Assembly (NCBI RefSeq): GCF_023159225.1 | Contig: NC_063167.1 | Location: 21,331,360-21,395,359 of the forward strand | From: Perognathus longimembris pacificus | Taxonomy: Eukaryota > Chordata > Mammalia > Rodentia > Heteromyidae | Direction: 5' to 3' | Length of the DNA: 64,000 nt | Shown: positions 44,620 to 55,260 of the stretch, piece by piece | Position numbering within the stretch: position 1 is the first letter of the stretch | How the letters are laid out: each line of letters starts with the position of its first letter | Made by a program: the position numbers and the translations under genes | The notes under the pieces: model-generated | What the model was told of the DNA's origin: nothing | Seen by the model: the letters and a program-made list of their open reading frames with translations, nothing else | The model's database searches: none

Positions 44620-44820
44620 AGGTGACATAGTATGTGCCAGACTACCTTCTAAGCTCTTTACATGCATTATCTCAATTGTCACAAAACAACTCTCTGAGGT
44701 CAGTATTTTTATTATCTCTGTTTTGTAGAGGAGCTAACTGAAGCATAAAGAGGTTGAAAAACCCGCCCAGGGTTATATGGGTGGGTAGTAAGGGGGAATT
44801 TAAGAACCCTTTCAAGCTAA
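44620..44820 (+). mobile_element. MIR-type SINE relic
   Basis: AGTATGTGCCAGACTACCTT, AAGCTCTTTACATGCATTAT, TCTCAATTGTCACAAAACAA and GAGGAGCTAACTGAAGCATA follow MIR almost from end to end. Confidence 0.8.
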
Positions 44821-45210
44821 AAATAATTCTTAGATAAAATAGCATCTGTGGCTATTAACCACCTCACTTCAGGCTCCAAAAGAAAAAAAAAAAAAAGCAA
44901 AGACCAAGCCTGTCTTCTTTGTAGCTCTATCCAGTAGTTCTGAGTGCATAGATATCTGCGCAACATGAATGTAACCTCATGCATGGTGAAAGGAGACTGG
45001 AATAAACTCAGTCTGTGCTACACCTGTTCAGTTCAAATTAAAATTAAAACAACATCATGTGCTGGCTTGTGGCTACCATATTAAAAGTAACTTCATAGTT
45101 CCTAAGTAGTAAGGTTTATGCAAAATCTTCATGAGGTTGTATCTCTGTCTAGGCTAGTGGACTTACTCATCTCTAGTCCCTTTGCTTTGCCCAAGAGATG
45201 CTCAAAACAG

Positions 45211-45427
45211 ATGCTGGGTACTGGTGGCTCATTCCTGTAATCCTAGCTACTCAGGATGCTGAGATCTGAGAATCAGAGTTCCAATCTAGCCTGAGCAGAA
45301 AGGTCTCTGTGAGACTCGTATTTCCAACTAACCACTCAAAAACAAGAAGTGGACCTGTGGCTCAAAATGCTAGCGCCTTGAGCAAAAGAGCTCAGGGACA
45401 GTGCCCAGGCCCTGAGTTCAAGCCTCA
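45211..45427 (+). mobile_element. B1/tRNA dimeric SINE (Geo-like)
   Basis: GATGCTGGGTACTGGTGGCT, GCTACTCAGGATGCTGAGAT, CTGTGGCTCAAAATGCTAGC and GAGTTCAAGCCTCATACCA, followed by a (CA)n tail. Confidence 0.93.
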
Positions 45428-45437
45428 TACCAAGACC

Positions 45438-45468
<31 letters not shown>
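45438..45468 (+). repeat. (CA)n microsatellite at a SINE tail
   Basis: About 15 CA units directly after the SINE right half. Confidence 0.96.
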
Positions 45469-45471
<3 letters not shown>

Positions 45472-45624
45472 TAGTCTGCAAAGGAACAATTTCCCCAGTA
45501 TAGCTAAAGTTTTCTCCCCTCCTCTCCCCTGCCAACAAAAGTTCTGGCTTAGAAATTCTAAGGGCATACATTTCAATGCAATCAACAAGCAAACCAATAT
45601 ACTGCAGGGTTATGTGCTTCTGCT

Positions 45625-45750
45625 GGGCCAGGTGTTATTCTACCAACTACTATGTGTTAAGCAATTACTTAGTAATATAACTAGGACAGTACTACAAAGT
45701 CAGTATTCTTTATCATCATCTTATTTTACTGATGAAGAAACCAAGCATTT
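45625..45750 (+). mobile_element. MIR-type SINE relic
   Basis: CCAGGTGTTATTCTACCAAC, TATCATCATCTTATTTTACT and GATGAAGAAACCAAG follow MIR. Confidence 0.6.
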
Positions 45751-45751
45751 T

Positions 45752-46040
45752 ATGCATTGGATTGAACCCTCCCAGAATTCATAGGTTAAAGTCCTCACTC
45801 TGGCCCTCAGAACGCAGCGGCATTTGGAATTAAGGTTTTCTTTGGAGATGAGATTAGAACAAGGACATTCACTGAGAGACACTGTGAGGACAAAGGGATA
45901 AGAGAATCACCTATACATCAGGTCCTCAGAATGAAACCCATCCTGCCAGCACCCTGATCTTATAGCTTCTAGACATGTGAGGAAATATCCATCTATGTTT
46001 TAACCCATGATCTGTGGTACTTTGTTTTGACAGACCTAAG
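45752..46040 (+). mobile_element. MaLR-type LTR, sense
   Basis: TTGAACCCTCCCAGAATTCA, TAGGTTAAAGTCCTCACTCT, GGAATGAGATTAG-like centre and the 3' part CTTCTAGACATGTGAGG with GATCTGTGGTACTTTGTTTT match the MLT1/MST layout. Confidence 0.65.
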
Positions 46041-46246
46041 GGGGGAAATACAAGGTACATAATAACTACTGAACTCTGACTTTGAACTCAGATTGCCTGA
46101 TTCTAGAGTTCATGTGTTTTGCAATAATAGAAATGTTCTCTATGCTGTCCAAAATGATAACCATGAGGCACACTTGACTCTAAAGCACCATGAGGCTGGT
46201 ATAGGTGAAGACTTGGATTCCTAATGTTAAAATACAGGTTAAATAC

Positions 46247-46454
46247 CAGGTGCTGGTGGCTCACATCTATAACCCTAGCTACTCAGGAGGCTGAGATCTG
46301 AAGGTCAAAGCCAGTCTGGTTAGGAATGTCCATGAGATTCTTATCTCCAGTTAACAACCAAAAGGCTGGAAATGGAGCTCTAGGAGAGCCCCAGCCTTGA
46401 GCAGAAGAGCTAAGGGACAGAGCTTAGACCCCTAAGTTCAAGCCCCAGTACTGG

Positions 46455-46455
<1 letters not shown>
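46247..46455 (+). mobile_element. B1/tRNA dimeric SINE (Geo-like)
   Basis: CCAGGTGCTGGTGGCTCACA, CTACTCAGGAGGCTGAGATC and AAGTTCAAGCCCCAGTACTG, then a (CA)n tail. The right half has lost part of its A box region. Confidence 0.92.
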
Positions 46456-46488
<33 letters not shown>

Positions 46489-46502
46489 CACACATACACA
46501 CA
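46456..46502 (+). repeat. (CA)n microsatellite at a SINE tail
   Basis: About 23 CA units with AA and AT interruptions. Confidence 0.96.
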
Positions 46503-46701
46503 AGTAAAATTCAAACAACACTATGTGGCTAGTGGTTACCATATTGGATATAACTCTGTACAGTTTCTAAGCAGTAATGTTTATGCAGAATCATTTCTTT
46601 TTGCATATTAAAACATTATCTCTATCCTTTTCCCCTGTCCCTGCTATATTTCCCTTTTTTTTCAATCCTTTTTGATTTAGCCCCTGCTTGGTAGTTTCCT
46701 G

Positions 46702-46743
46702 AGAGAGAGCGGGGGTGGGGGGAGAGAGAGCGAGAGCGAGAGC

Positions 46744-46790
<47 letters not shown>
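46702..46790 (+). repeat. (GA)n microsatellite with GAGC and GGGG interruptions
   Basis: Degenerate GAGAGC units, then about 22 pure GA units (46748-46790). Confidence 0.96.
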
Positions 46791-46792
<2 letters not shown>

Positions 46793-47119
46793 GGCTGGCT
46801 TTCCTGTATCCTGTGGCCTGGGCAATGCAGGGTTGTTGGTGCTCTGCATTAAGCATGGGTGTTAGCCAACCAAATGCCAAGCAGCACAAACACAGAGTGA
46901 CATTTTCAGAACTATTAATATTTCATCAGAAATGATCACTTTTCCTTTAAATACACTATCTTAAAAGGTTTTTCTACATTCTTAACTATAATTTTATTCA
47001 GTCTAGGTCCTCAGAATTTTCCCCAAAGGAGCACATCTTCAATGTTATAATGAAAATGAAAGAATGAAGCTCAGATTTCAAAACTCAGAGTCAACATTTC
47101 CAGGAACTCACCTAGTCTG

Positions 47120-47240
47120 TAAAGAGCAAGGCTATGTATTAGGCACCTACTGTATGCCAGACACAGTATATACCGTATACCATCCATTCATCCAACAAAT
47201 ATTTATTGAGTACCGACGGGGTGCCAGTAATGTTATCATC
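47120..47240 (-). mobile_element. L2 LINE relic, antisense
   Basis: TAGGCACCTACTGTATGCCA and CAACAAATATTTATTGAGTA are antisense L2 ends, possibly two overlapping copies. Confidence 0.6.
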
Positions 47241-47756
47241 ATTTTTCAGAAGAGAGTTTTCTCTCATCCATCCAATCCATCTCGAGTCCTTCCTAGAACA
47301 CCATCTAATGGTGCCTGCCCTCCCCTCTCCATTGCTTAGCTTTGTTAGGTATTTTCTACCAGAGCCTTTATTTCATCCATCATTATAGCTTCTTGCCTTA
47401 CTAGTTAGCAATTGACCCTCCTCCATTGGAATATGACTGTGCCCATTTTGTTCACCCTTCTTGCTTCTCCAGTGTCCAGAAAGTAACTCACCCAGCACAC
47501 AAGCAGGGCCCCATGGGTCTTGGGGGATGGAAAAGCAGATGTCAGGTTCACACCGCTAGAATTCAATGCAGGATCAACCCTGCAGACTTCTCCAGACTGC
47601 CATCTTCTCCTATCAGCCTTCACTCTTCTCTCATCTTGCTCTGCCTTTTGGAGGCTCTTCCCAGGTGGGGAAGAACAACCGCTGGCTTAGAAGTCAGGCA
47701 GCTGGGGCAGAGGTTTTTGTGGCAGCTCTCAATTCAAAGGAGCAACTTCAGGAGAA

Positions 47757-47800
47757 CAGGTAAAGAACTGATGGAGAACAGGTAAAGAACTAATGGAGCC
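47757..47800 (+). repeat. 22-bp tandem duplication
   Basis: GAACAGGTAAAGAACTGATG is followed at once by GAACAGGTAAAGAACTAATG, two copies of a 22-base unit differing by one base. Confidence 0.85.
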
Positions 47801-47805
47801 GCTGA

Positions 47806-48032
47806 GCAGGTGGGGCATTGTGGCTCATGCTTGTAATTCCTAGCTACTCAGGAAGTGGAGGTTTAAGGATCAGGGTTTGAAGCTGAAGATTCTTATCTCT
47901 AATTAACCAGCAAAAAGCAGGAAGTCGAGGCTGTGGCTCATGTGATAGTGCCAGCCTTGAGCAAAATAAGCAAAGCAAGAGTGTAAGACCCTGAGTTCAA
48001 GCTTCAGTACTATCACATTAAAAAAAAAAAAG
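47806..48032 (+). mobile_element. B1/tRNA dimeric SINE (Geo-like)
   Basis: TTGTGGCTCATGCTTGTAAT, GCTACTCAGGAAGTGGAGGT, GGCTGTGGCTCATGTGATAG and GAGTTCAAGCTTCAGTACTA, with a 12-A tail. Confidence 0.9.
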
Positions 48033-48129
48033 GCCTGAAGGAGCTTTTCTCCCTCTCAGCACTTCTACCTCCCTGTCCCTACCCCAGGACCAAGTGAGGC
48101 CCAGAGCCAGGGTCAGCCTAGTGGCCAAG

Positions 48130-48310
48130 GGCAGAGGTCTAGTGCCTAGAGCCCTGGGGTTTGAATCTCACGCTCCCACTTCCTGGTGGGCCTTGGGATA
48201 ACCCTTTGTGACTTTGAAACTCAGTTTCCGCCCATCGTGTAGGACGGTTTGAGAAGCTGGTCTTAATTTCAAGAGCTTGAATAGGACTGAATATGGGCCC
48301 AGTTCTTGGC
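48130..48310 (+). mobile_element. MIR-type SINE relic
   Basis: GGGGTTTGAATCTCACGCTC, GGGCCTTGGGATAACCCTTT, GTGACTTTGAAACTCAGTTT and CCCAGTTCTTGGCACC follow MIRb. Confidence 0.7.
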
Positions 48311-48399
48311 ACCAAGTCCAGAGCTCCTTCCAGAAGAGCAGTTAGTAATAAAAGCTGACAGACCCAGGGTTTGGGGCCCCTCCACCCTGGCAGGCCCCG

Positions 48400-48720
48400 A
48401 GGCCGGTGTAGAGGGCAGGGTGACGTCTCAGTCAATGTCCATCTTGCGGTGGAGAGCCCCTGGGGGCCCTGCGTGCGGAGCCCGACCCCACCCCACCCCC
48501 ACAGGCCCTGCGCCGGCCCGCGCAGCGCACGCACACGGAGCCGTTGCGTTTGAACCTACAGAAAGAACTCCAGAGCTCGACGGACCGCAAGGGGCTGGGA
48601 GCCATTGGCCTACGAACTGCCTTGCCTGGCCCTCCAGAGCCCTTTTAAGGGTTGGGACCCACAGGGGTGCCCATCGCAGCCCCGCGGGGGGGAGGGGCGG
48701 GTGTCTTCTGGGTAGAGGGG
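48400..48720. promoter_or_regulatory. Small CpG-rich patch
   Basis: CG dinucleotides cluster at about 48470-48600 and 48670-48700, well above local background. The patch is short and I see no exon with a clear start or donor. It may be a minor or orphan CpG island, an enhancer, or a first exon of a non-coding transcript. Confidence 0.4.
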
Positions 48721-48729
48721 GGGCCTCAG

Positions 48730-50530
48730 GCCAGTAGGGTGGCCCAGGGTGGCCCACCCCGTGGCAGGTTGGAGACTGTCTCCCCGGAAGGCTGAGCAGC
48801 CAAGCAGCCTTAGGAGAAAGAGATAGAAGTGGGCAGCGAGGGGAAACAAAAGCCAGGACCTAGGGGTTGTAGGGAGCCCTTAGCTCTCGGTGTGCTCAGG
48901 AAGGTGGGGGTGGGGGTCCCAGGAAAGTCCGAGCTGGAGAACCTTCATGGCAGGCTCCCGCTCCCACGGAGCCTAGCATGGTGCCAGGCCCTCCACCCTG
49001 CCCTCTGTATGGCTTGCTGGGCAAGAATGGGCTGAGCCCCGGGCACCACAGTCGATCACGGGGTGTCGCAAGGGGGGCCCGCCAGCTTCTGTGGGGAGAG
49101 CCCATCCTCCCCCTCCAGCTGTTCCCAGATGTCATTCTGCCCGCCCAGGCACCTGGTTCCTGAGCTCCGAGGGGTTCCACGGTTACTAAGCTACTGGTTT
49201 TTGTTGACTTTTAAATATCTTCTAAGGGGGAAGGGGAGGAGGGCAAAAGTTAGGGAAGAGCAAATCCAAACCCAGCAAAACAAGCCCCAAAGAAGGCTAC
49301 CCTCCGTCCACCACCCCCACACAAACCAAAGGCCTCTGAACAGAACGGCCTGGCTGGAGGAACGGCCAGACAGAACTGATCCGCTCTTCCCGGGGCCCCA
49401 TCCTCACCTCCCTTCCTGGTGAATGAGGGGTGGTGGATGGTCCCTCTGTCTTCCAGTCCTGGGTGGACAGAGGGGCTTCCAGAAAGAAAGAAGGATGGCC
49501 AGTGGGAATGGACTCCCTTCTTCTTCGGCCCTGGTGTCCAAGCGCCCTTCGGCCCTGGGCCCATTCCCCAGATATGTCTGGATCCACCAGGACACACCCC
49601 AAGACAGCCTAGACAAGACTTGCCATGAAATCTGGAAGAGGGTTCAGGGCTTGCCTGAGACCCTACAGCCCAGGACTGCCATGGAGCAGCTCTCTGCTCC
49701 CATGGTTGTTGGAACTCCAAGAGACCATGAGCTCAGCTTCCAAGAAGAGTAAGTACCCCCTCCATCGGGTTGGCAGCAAGGGAGGAGGGGAGGAGTTGAA
49801 CTCTGACCTTCTGGGGGAATGTTCAACCTGGTTCAACTCTAAATGTTGAATACATTCCCTCCACTCCTATAGTCCTGTGGCTAAGTCTTTATAGGGCTGA
49901 CCAAGTTCCTGAAGGTCCCCCAAATGAAGGTCCCTGCCAGGGTGGCATAACAGACCGTCCCTGCGTTGGCTCACTGAGGGAGCTAAATGCATAGGCAACC
50001 CCCAGAAGTGATGCTGAAGTTCTGGATAAGACATCCTAGTCAAAGCTGAGAGCTAGATGGCTCATAACTCTCCCCAGAGGCAACTAGAAGATCCTTCCTC
50101 TCTCCCACGCAGCAGTCAGGCATCCGCACAGATGAGCCTGCTGGTTTTAAACCACATCTGGAATTTCCTAATACAGGGAGCCAGCTGTCCCATTCAGCCT
50201 CCACAGAAGCGACTGCAAGAGCGCACATCAAAATATTTACTGGGAAGGCATTGACATATTCAGAGGACATAATAGAAAATTAAAGTGCGGGAAGAGGGTT
50301 GTAAATAGCCACTTTCCTGGATGGGAAATTCCCCTGTCTGGGAAACGGAGAGCAAAGTGTTTCTCCACTAGGGTAAAAGTTTCAGAGATATTCTTGGGGT
50401 TGGATATTTGCAAAGAGAGGAAGGAACAGGGAGGAAGAAAGGATCAACCATGTTAGGAAAGGGAAAGAAATCAGCTTGGGTTATGAGTGCCACTGTTGAG
50501 CCTTTCTCTTCAGAGTGGCCTGCACATGTT
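48730..50530. other. Unannotated non-coding stretch
   Basis: GC-rich to about 49700, then AT-richer. No recognised repeat or exon. At 50240-50320 there is an AT-rich, repeat-free piece that might be conserved. Open frames on both strands at 49250-49750 overlap each other and carry no domain signature. Confidence 0.4.
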
Positions 50531-50539
50531 AACTAGTCT

Positions 50540-50690
50540 TCCTGGAGTCGCCATGAAGCAGGTATTACTGTCCCCATTTTACAGATGGATTAAGTGTTAA
50601 TAATTAAGTGTTCATTAGAGGCTAAGTGATAATTAAGTCTTGTCGACTCCAACACATGCTCCAGCTCAGTTCAGAGATTCTCTGAACAGC
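50540..50690 (+). mobile_element. MIR-type SINE relic
   Basis: CAGGTATTACTGTCCCCATT with TTACAGATGGATTAAGTG is the MIR core. The rest is diverged, with small internal duplications of TAATTAAGTG. Confidence 0.6.
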
Positions 50691-51149
50691 AGCATTTATC
50701 AACTTGCCTCTGCTTCCAGGATACCTAGGCAAACAGCTAAGAAGAGAAGCAAAGTACACCTGCTCACTCCTGTCTTATACTCCCTGCTATCCCTTTGCAA
50801 GCCTTTTCACTTGGTATAGGTAAAGGAAAAAAGCACTATGGCTATCCCTTTCTCCCTGGCCCTGTACTCAGCATGACATAGCCCAGACAAGAATGATCTG
50901 CCTACAGCCAAATCCCTGCTGTCAGGCCTTTTGGTGGCACTGAGCTCTTCTCCCCCGCCCATTGCCATCTGCTCTGGGACAAGGGCCTTGGCAAAGGGAC
51001 CTTGGTGCTGGACTCAGCTCTCATTGGCCAAAAAGCTGATTGTCCACTTTGTGGACCAAAGGTCAGTAGCCATTTCCAGTAGATGGTACCCTGTCTGCCA
51101 GGTCACACTGAATTAATGGAGACAGAGTCTACTTCCAGTCTGCACTTGG

Positions 51150-51290
51150 CCGAAAGTTGAACTGGCGCACCTCTGGCCAGTTGATTCACTCCATTTGGCC
51201 TTGATTTCCTCATCTGCAAATTGAGGATGATGTGCTTGGCCTCCGCCACCTCAGAGTTGATAATGAGGATCAAATGTGATGGGAGACAAG
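51150..51290 (+). mobile_element. MIRb-type SINE relic
   Basis: GGCCTTGATTTCCTCATCTG, CAAATTGAGGATGATG and GATAATGAGGATCAAATGTG match MIRb. Confidence 0.7.
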
Positions 51291-51714
51291 GAAGTGAAAG
51301 ATGTATTAGATAGAAGAGGCCACCCTTGCTATGCCGCACATAGACTTCAGGCATTGTTGTCATTGTCATCCTCACTGCTGTTGGCTTGGATCTTGGGGCT
51401 CACCCATGCTCCATAGACCCTAGGGTGCTTCAGAAGCTGCTCCATTGGAGTCAAGTAGGCTGAGTGCTAGGCCTTGATCCCCACTTCAGCCAGAGCTGTT
51501 CAGCTTTTTATCCATTTTACTAACTGGAGTTCTAAGTAAGGCAATGTTTGTAAAGAATTGTGCTACTGAGAAAAGAGCTGGAAGTTATGAACTTACATGG
51601 GGGCGGGGGAGGCATTGTTATGGTGTAAACATCAACATGTAGAACGCAATGAGCTACTGGAATAAAAAAAAAAAGTCTGGGCAGGTAAAGTTAGAGAACT
51701 CTGGCTTCTGCAGC

Positions 51715-51840
51715 CCTGTGCCAGCTGAATAGGCTGTAGCTGTTTATCTGAGCCTGTGTCTTGTCTGCCAAATGGAAATGGTAACCGCATTTCACAGGGT
51801 TGTTGGTCACTAAATGTGATAAACAGTGCTGGTAGCAATT
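51715..51840 (+). mobile_element. MIRb-type SINE relic
   Basis: TGTCTTGTCTGCCAAATGGA, AATGGTAACCGCATTTCACA and GGGTTGTTGGTCACTAAATG match MIRb. Confidence 0.65.
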
Positions 51841-52332
51841 AGGATTTGTCAAAATTCCTTATAATCATTTCTTTCAGCTGTATAATTTTCTAATTTTCAC
51901 ATGAGATAGGAACTATTTTAAACTCCTTATCCTTTATTTCTGCTTTTTAAACTTTTTGTGACATAAGACTTACAGCCTATCAAATACAGTGACCATCTGT
52001 GTGCCTAGCACTACATTTTAATAATTATTCAGTTGTACTGTTCTGGTTTCAGTGGCTCCCTTCCCCAATTGTTAAATAAAACTCTCTCTCTCTCTTTTTT
52101 TAACAGAAGAGGCAACTAAGGGTCCCCCCCCCCCCGGGGAGAGGGGGAGGGGTTCTTTTCTTTCTTTCTTTGTCTGAAATCCTTTAGGGAGGTAGTCAAG
52201 TTTCAGAAATGAAACCCAGGACAATCTTAGCCATGATGTGATACTGGTGTTTTGGGAGAGTCATACCATTTGGTAGTTCCCTGTTCACTGTGATCAGATG
52301 TAGATTTCAGTCCAGGGAGCTGTCCACAGTGT

Positions 52333-52333
52333 A

Positions 52334-52368
<35 letters not shown>

Positions 52369-52392
52369 TTGTGTGCGTGTATGTGTGTGTAT
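52333..52392 (+). repeat. (TG)n microsatellite
   Basis: About 18 TG units, then TGCG and TATG variants. Confidence 0.95.
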
Positions 52393-52678
52393 ATACATGT
52401 GTACACATAAGCGTGTGATGTTTCTGGGCCCACAAGTCTTTCTGCTATTTAATTGATAGACTTGGTTTTGGTTATGTCTTCTTCTAATGGGGTAGCCACG
52501 TAAGTTCTAGAATTCTTGCTATCCAGATTTTTTTCTTGACCATATCACTATATGTCATAAAACCCCAGACATCTCATTTGATAGCAGTCTCTTAAGCCAT
52601 TTTCTGCCACTTGGATCCTTGCCAAGTGGGTGTTACATGCATAGATTCTTTTTTTATATAGTTTTAAAAATGTTATTG

Positions 52679-52890
52679 GGCTGGGAATGTGGCCTAGTGG
52701 CAAGAGTGCTTGCCTCCTACACATGAAGCTCTCGGGTTCGATTCCTCAGCACCACGTATATGGAAAACGGCCAGAAGGGGCGCTGTGGCTCAGGTAGCAG
52801 TGTGCTGGCTTTGAGTGGGAAGAAGCCAGGGATGGTGCTCAGGCCCTGAGTCCAAGGCCCAGGACTGTCCAAAAAAAAAAAAAAAAAAAA
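52679..52890 (+). mobile_element. ID-headed dimeric SINE (IDL-Geo-like)
   Basis: GGGCTGGGAATGTGGCCTAG, GGCAAGAGTGCTTGCCTC and GGGTTCGATTCCTCAGCACC form the tRNA-like head. The right half carries GCTGTGGCTCAGGTAGCAGT and GAGTCCAAGGCCCAGGACTG, and ends in a 20-A tail. A short TGTTATT/GTTATT match flanks the copy as a probable target duplication. Confidence 0.93.
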
Positions 52891-52909
52891 GTTATTAATT
52901 TTATCTATT

Positions 52910-52997
52910 TTTGGTTTAAGTGGTGCCAAGGAATTGAACCCAGGGCTTCATGCATTCTAGGCAAACACTCTACCACTAAGCCACATGCCCAGCCCCC
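52910..52997 (-). mobile_element. ID-like SINE piece, antisense
   Basis: GGAATTGAACCCAGGGCTTC, CTCTACCACTAAGCCACATG and CCCAGCCCC are the reverse of a tRNA-like ID head with both boxes. Confidence 0.75.
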
Positions 52998-53534
52998 ACA
53001 TGTGTTCTTAGATAAGGAGATATCATCTCCCAAGGTAGCACTGACCCTCATTCTGAACTCTCTCATAAGGTCATTTTCTTCCCGTAACTGAAGTCTGTCT
53101 CTATCAAACTAATACTCATTGATCGGATTCTGCCCTTCGGGGCTCCAAAACAAATCTATCCTCTCCTCTCAATAGCTCTTTAGGTGGTAAGAGATGGCAA
53201 TCACATCCTAGGATTTCTTGTCTCTACAAGCTAAATGCCTGTTTTTCTGAGTTACCCTTCACATGCCAACTTGGTTGTTTTCCTGCCTGTGTTGCTCGTC
53301 TTTGTGACATCAGGGTTCCCAGAACCAAGTTCAGTAATCCAGGCACCATCCAGTATGTGCCAACTAGATCCTCGCTGCCTACATCCTGAGTTCCTGTTAG
53401 TGGCCTTTAATACCACATTCACTTTTCCTTTCATGCTGACTTTGCTCTATGGACACATTTGGAGTTCATTGATTGAAATATTCACTAAGCCTCTATCATG
53501 TGCGTGACACTGTACCAAAAGTTAGGAGGGTCAG

Positions 53535-53755
53535 GAGGTGCCAGTGGCTCATACCTGTAATTCTAGCTACTCAGGAGGCTAAGATCTAAGGATTGCTGTT
53601 CAAAGCCAGCCTGGGCAGGAAAGTCTGTGAGACTTTTTATCTCCAATTAACCACCAGAAAACAGGAAGTGGTGTTGTGGCTCAAAAGTGGTAGGGTGCTG
53701 GCCTTGATCAAAAGTGGAGCGCATCCAGGCCCTGAGTTCAAGCCTACGAACAACA
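53535..53755 (+). mobile_element. B1/tRNA dimeric SINE (Geo-like)
   Basis: AGGTGCCAGTGGCTCATACC, GCTACTCAGGAGGCTAAGAT, TTATCTCCAATTAACCACCA, GTTGTGGCTCAAAAGTGGTA and GAGTTCAAGCC, then a (GAAA)n tail. Confidence 0.94.
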
Positions 53756-53759
53756 ACGA

Positions 53760-53835
<76 letters not shown>

Positions 53836-53932
53836 AGGAAGGAAGAAGGAAGGAAGGAAGGAAGGAAGGAAGAAAAGAAGGAAAGGAAGGAAGGGAGAAA
53901 GAAAGAACGAAAAAGGGAAAGAGAAAGAAATT
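53756..53932 (+). repeat. (GAAA)n then (GGAA)n array grown from a SINE tail
   Basis: About 19 GAAA units (53757-53834), then GGAA and AAGG variants. It starts exactly at the SINE 3' end. The long Lys/Glu and Phe/Leu/Ser frames are repeat effects. Confidence 0.97.
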
Positions 53933-54099
53933 AGGAGAAGAGATCTGTGAATCAGATAAGGCAAGAGAAAATAAGTTAATAATCATAATATAAATAATAT
54001 ACATAATATATAAAGACTGATAACTTCAGAATGCAATAACTAGTATTTTTGTTGGAAACAATAAGGATAAACACATAAAAATAAATGACATAATTTCAG

Positions 54100-54320
54100 A
54101 TAGCAATGCTGGAAATAAAACACAATAACATAATTGTGAGAGTTCTCTTGGAGGGCCATTTCAGATACTTTGTGGGAGTCTTGGATGCTAAGAAAGAGAT
54201 GGTGAGATGGTCAGGTTCAGAGCCTAGGAAGGACACCCAGGCAAGATGGAGAGCAAGGCAAAGACCTTGAGGAAAAAATGAGCTTTGAAAGGGCAGCCTG
54301 GAGGAACTAAGAGATGGATG
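54100..54320 (-). mobile_element. L2 LINE relic, antisense
   Basis: GATGGTGAGATGGTCAGGTT, GAGAGCAAGGCAAAGACCTT and GGCAGCCTGGAGGAACTAAG fit antisense L2 body sequence. Confidence 0.5.
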
Positions 54321-54954
54321 TACGGTGTAAGGTGACATCAGAGGGTAGCAGGCAAAGTGTTAGGGATGTGGGGCACTTCTGTACTTTATTGGACAAGTAG
54401 TAGTATACCTGCAGAGATTTTGCAGAAGGGAGCATAACACTGCTAAGTCTACTCTTTTGTAGAGATGCAGCAAGCCTCTGTGCCGAGATGGCTCATGGGT
54501 GGATGTTAGGAACTTTTGGCGGAGGCCTTTAGGTGGTGGGGGCTGAGCTGTGGCTCAGCAAAAATGGAGACAGTCAGAGAGGAGCCCGAGGACCCACAAT
54601 GGCTTGGGACACACAAACAGACATCCAGGTAGAACCCAGGTTTTTCAGCTCCTGAGTGAATGCTGGTGCCCATTTATAGAGGAGAGGAAGAAGTAGGAGA
54701 AAAACATCTTGGTAAAATGTGGGTGGTTCTTTTGAGAGCCAATGAAAGTCCAGAATTTTGCTCAGTTATTTCTTAATCAGTCTGAAATTTGGGATTGGAG
54801 AACTGTGGCAAAGATATTTTGCAGGCTCATTTCAAGGACTCCATAGTCATTCATCTCCTTCATCACTAAGGCTTCACAGTGTCAGAAGGGGGGGTTGGGG
54901 ATTGTCTGTTAGCTCCAGTGCTCAGATTAAGGAGGGGCATTTGTTAATTCTTCC

Positions 54955-55260
54955 ATTTTTGGATTCCTTCAACAAATACTTAGGGTTACCCTCTGGAGTG
55001 CAGAAGGTACTGAGTTCCAGTATCACAGAGATGGATAAGACTGAAGCTTTTTCTTCTAAGGACTCCCAATTACTGAGTGGGGCGCAACAGAGATTCATCC
55101 AAAAACAGGACATGAAACCAACATTTATAACATTTATTTGCACCTGCTATTTGCCCAACAATATTTGGAAAATAAAATAGTGTGATGGAAAGATGGAGAC
55201 AGCCTCTGTCTTCCTTCGAGGAGCTTCAGGCAGCCAGCCGCACAAGATAATAATAGAATA
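54955..55260 (-). mobile_element. L2 LINE relics, antisense (two adjacent ends)
   Basis: CCTTCAACAAATACTTAGGG with ACAGAGATGGATAAGACTGA, and then TTTATTTGCACCTGCTATTT with TTCGAGGAGCTTCAGGCAGC, are two separate antisense L2 terminal segments. Confidence 0.65.

Noticed and set aside
52679..52760. tRNA gene
   Set aside because: A and B boxes are present, but this is the tRNA-like head of a dispersed SINE with a poly-A tail and copies at 3637-3862 and 55798-56010.
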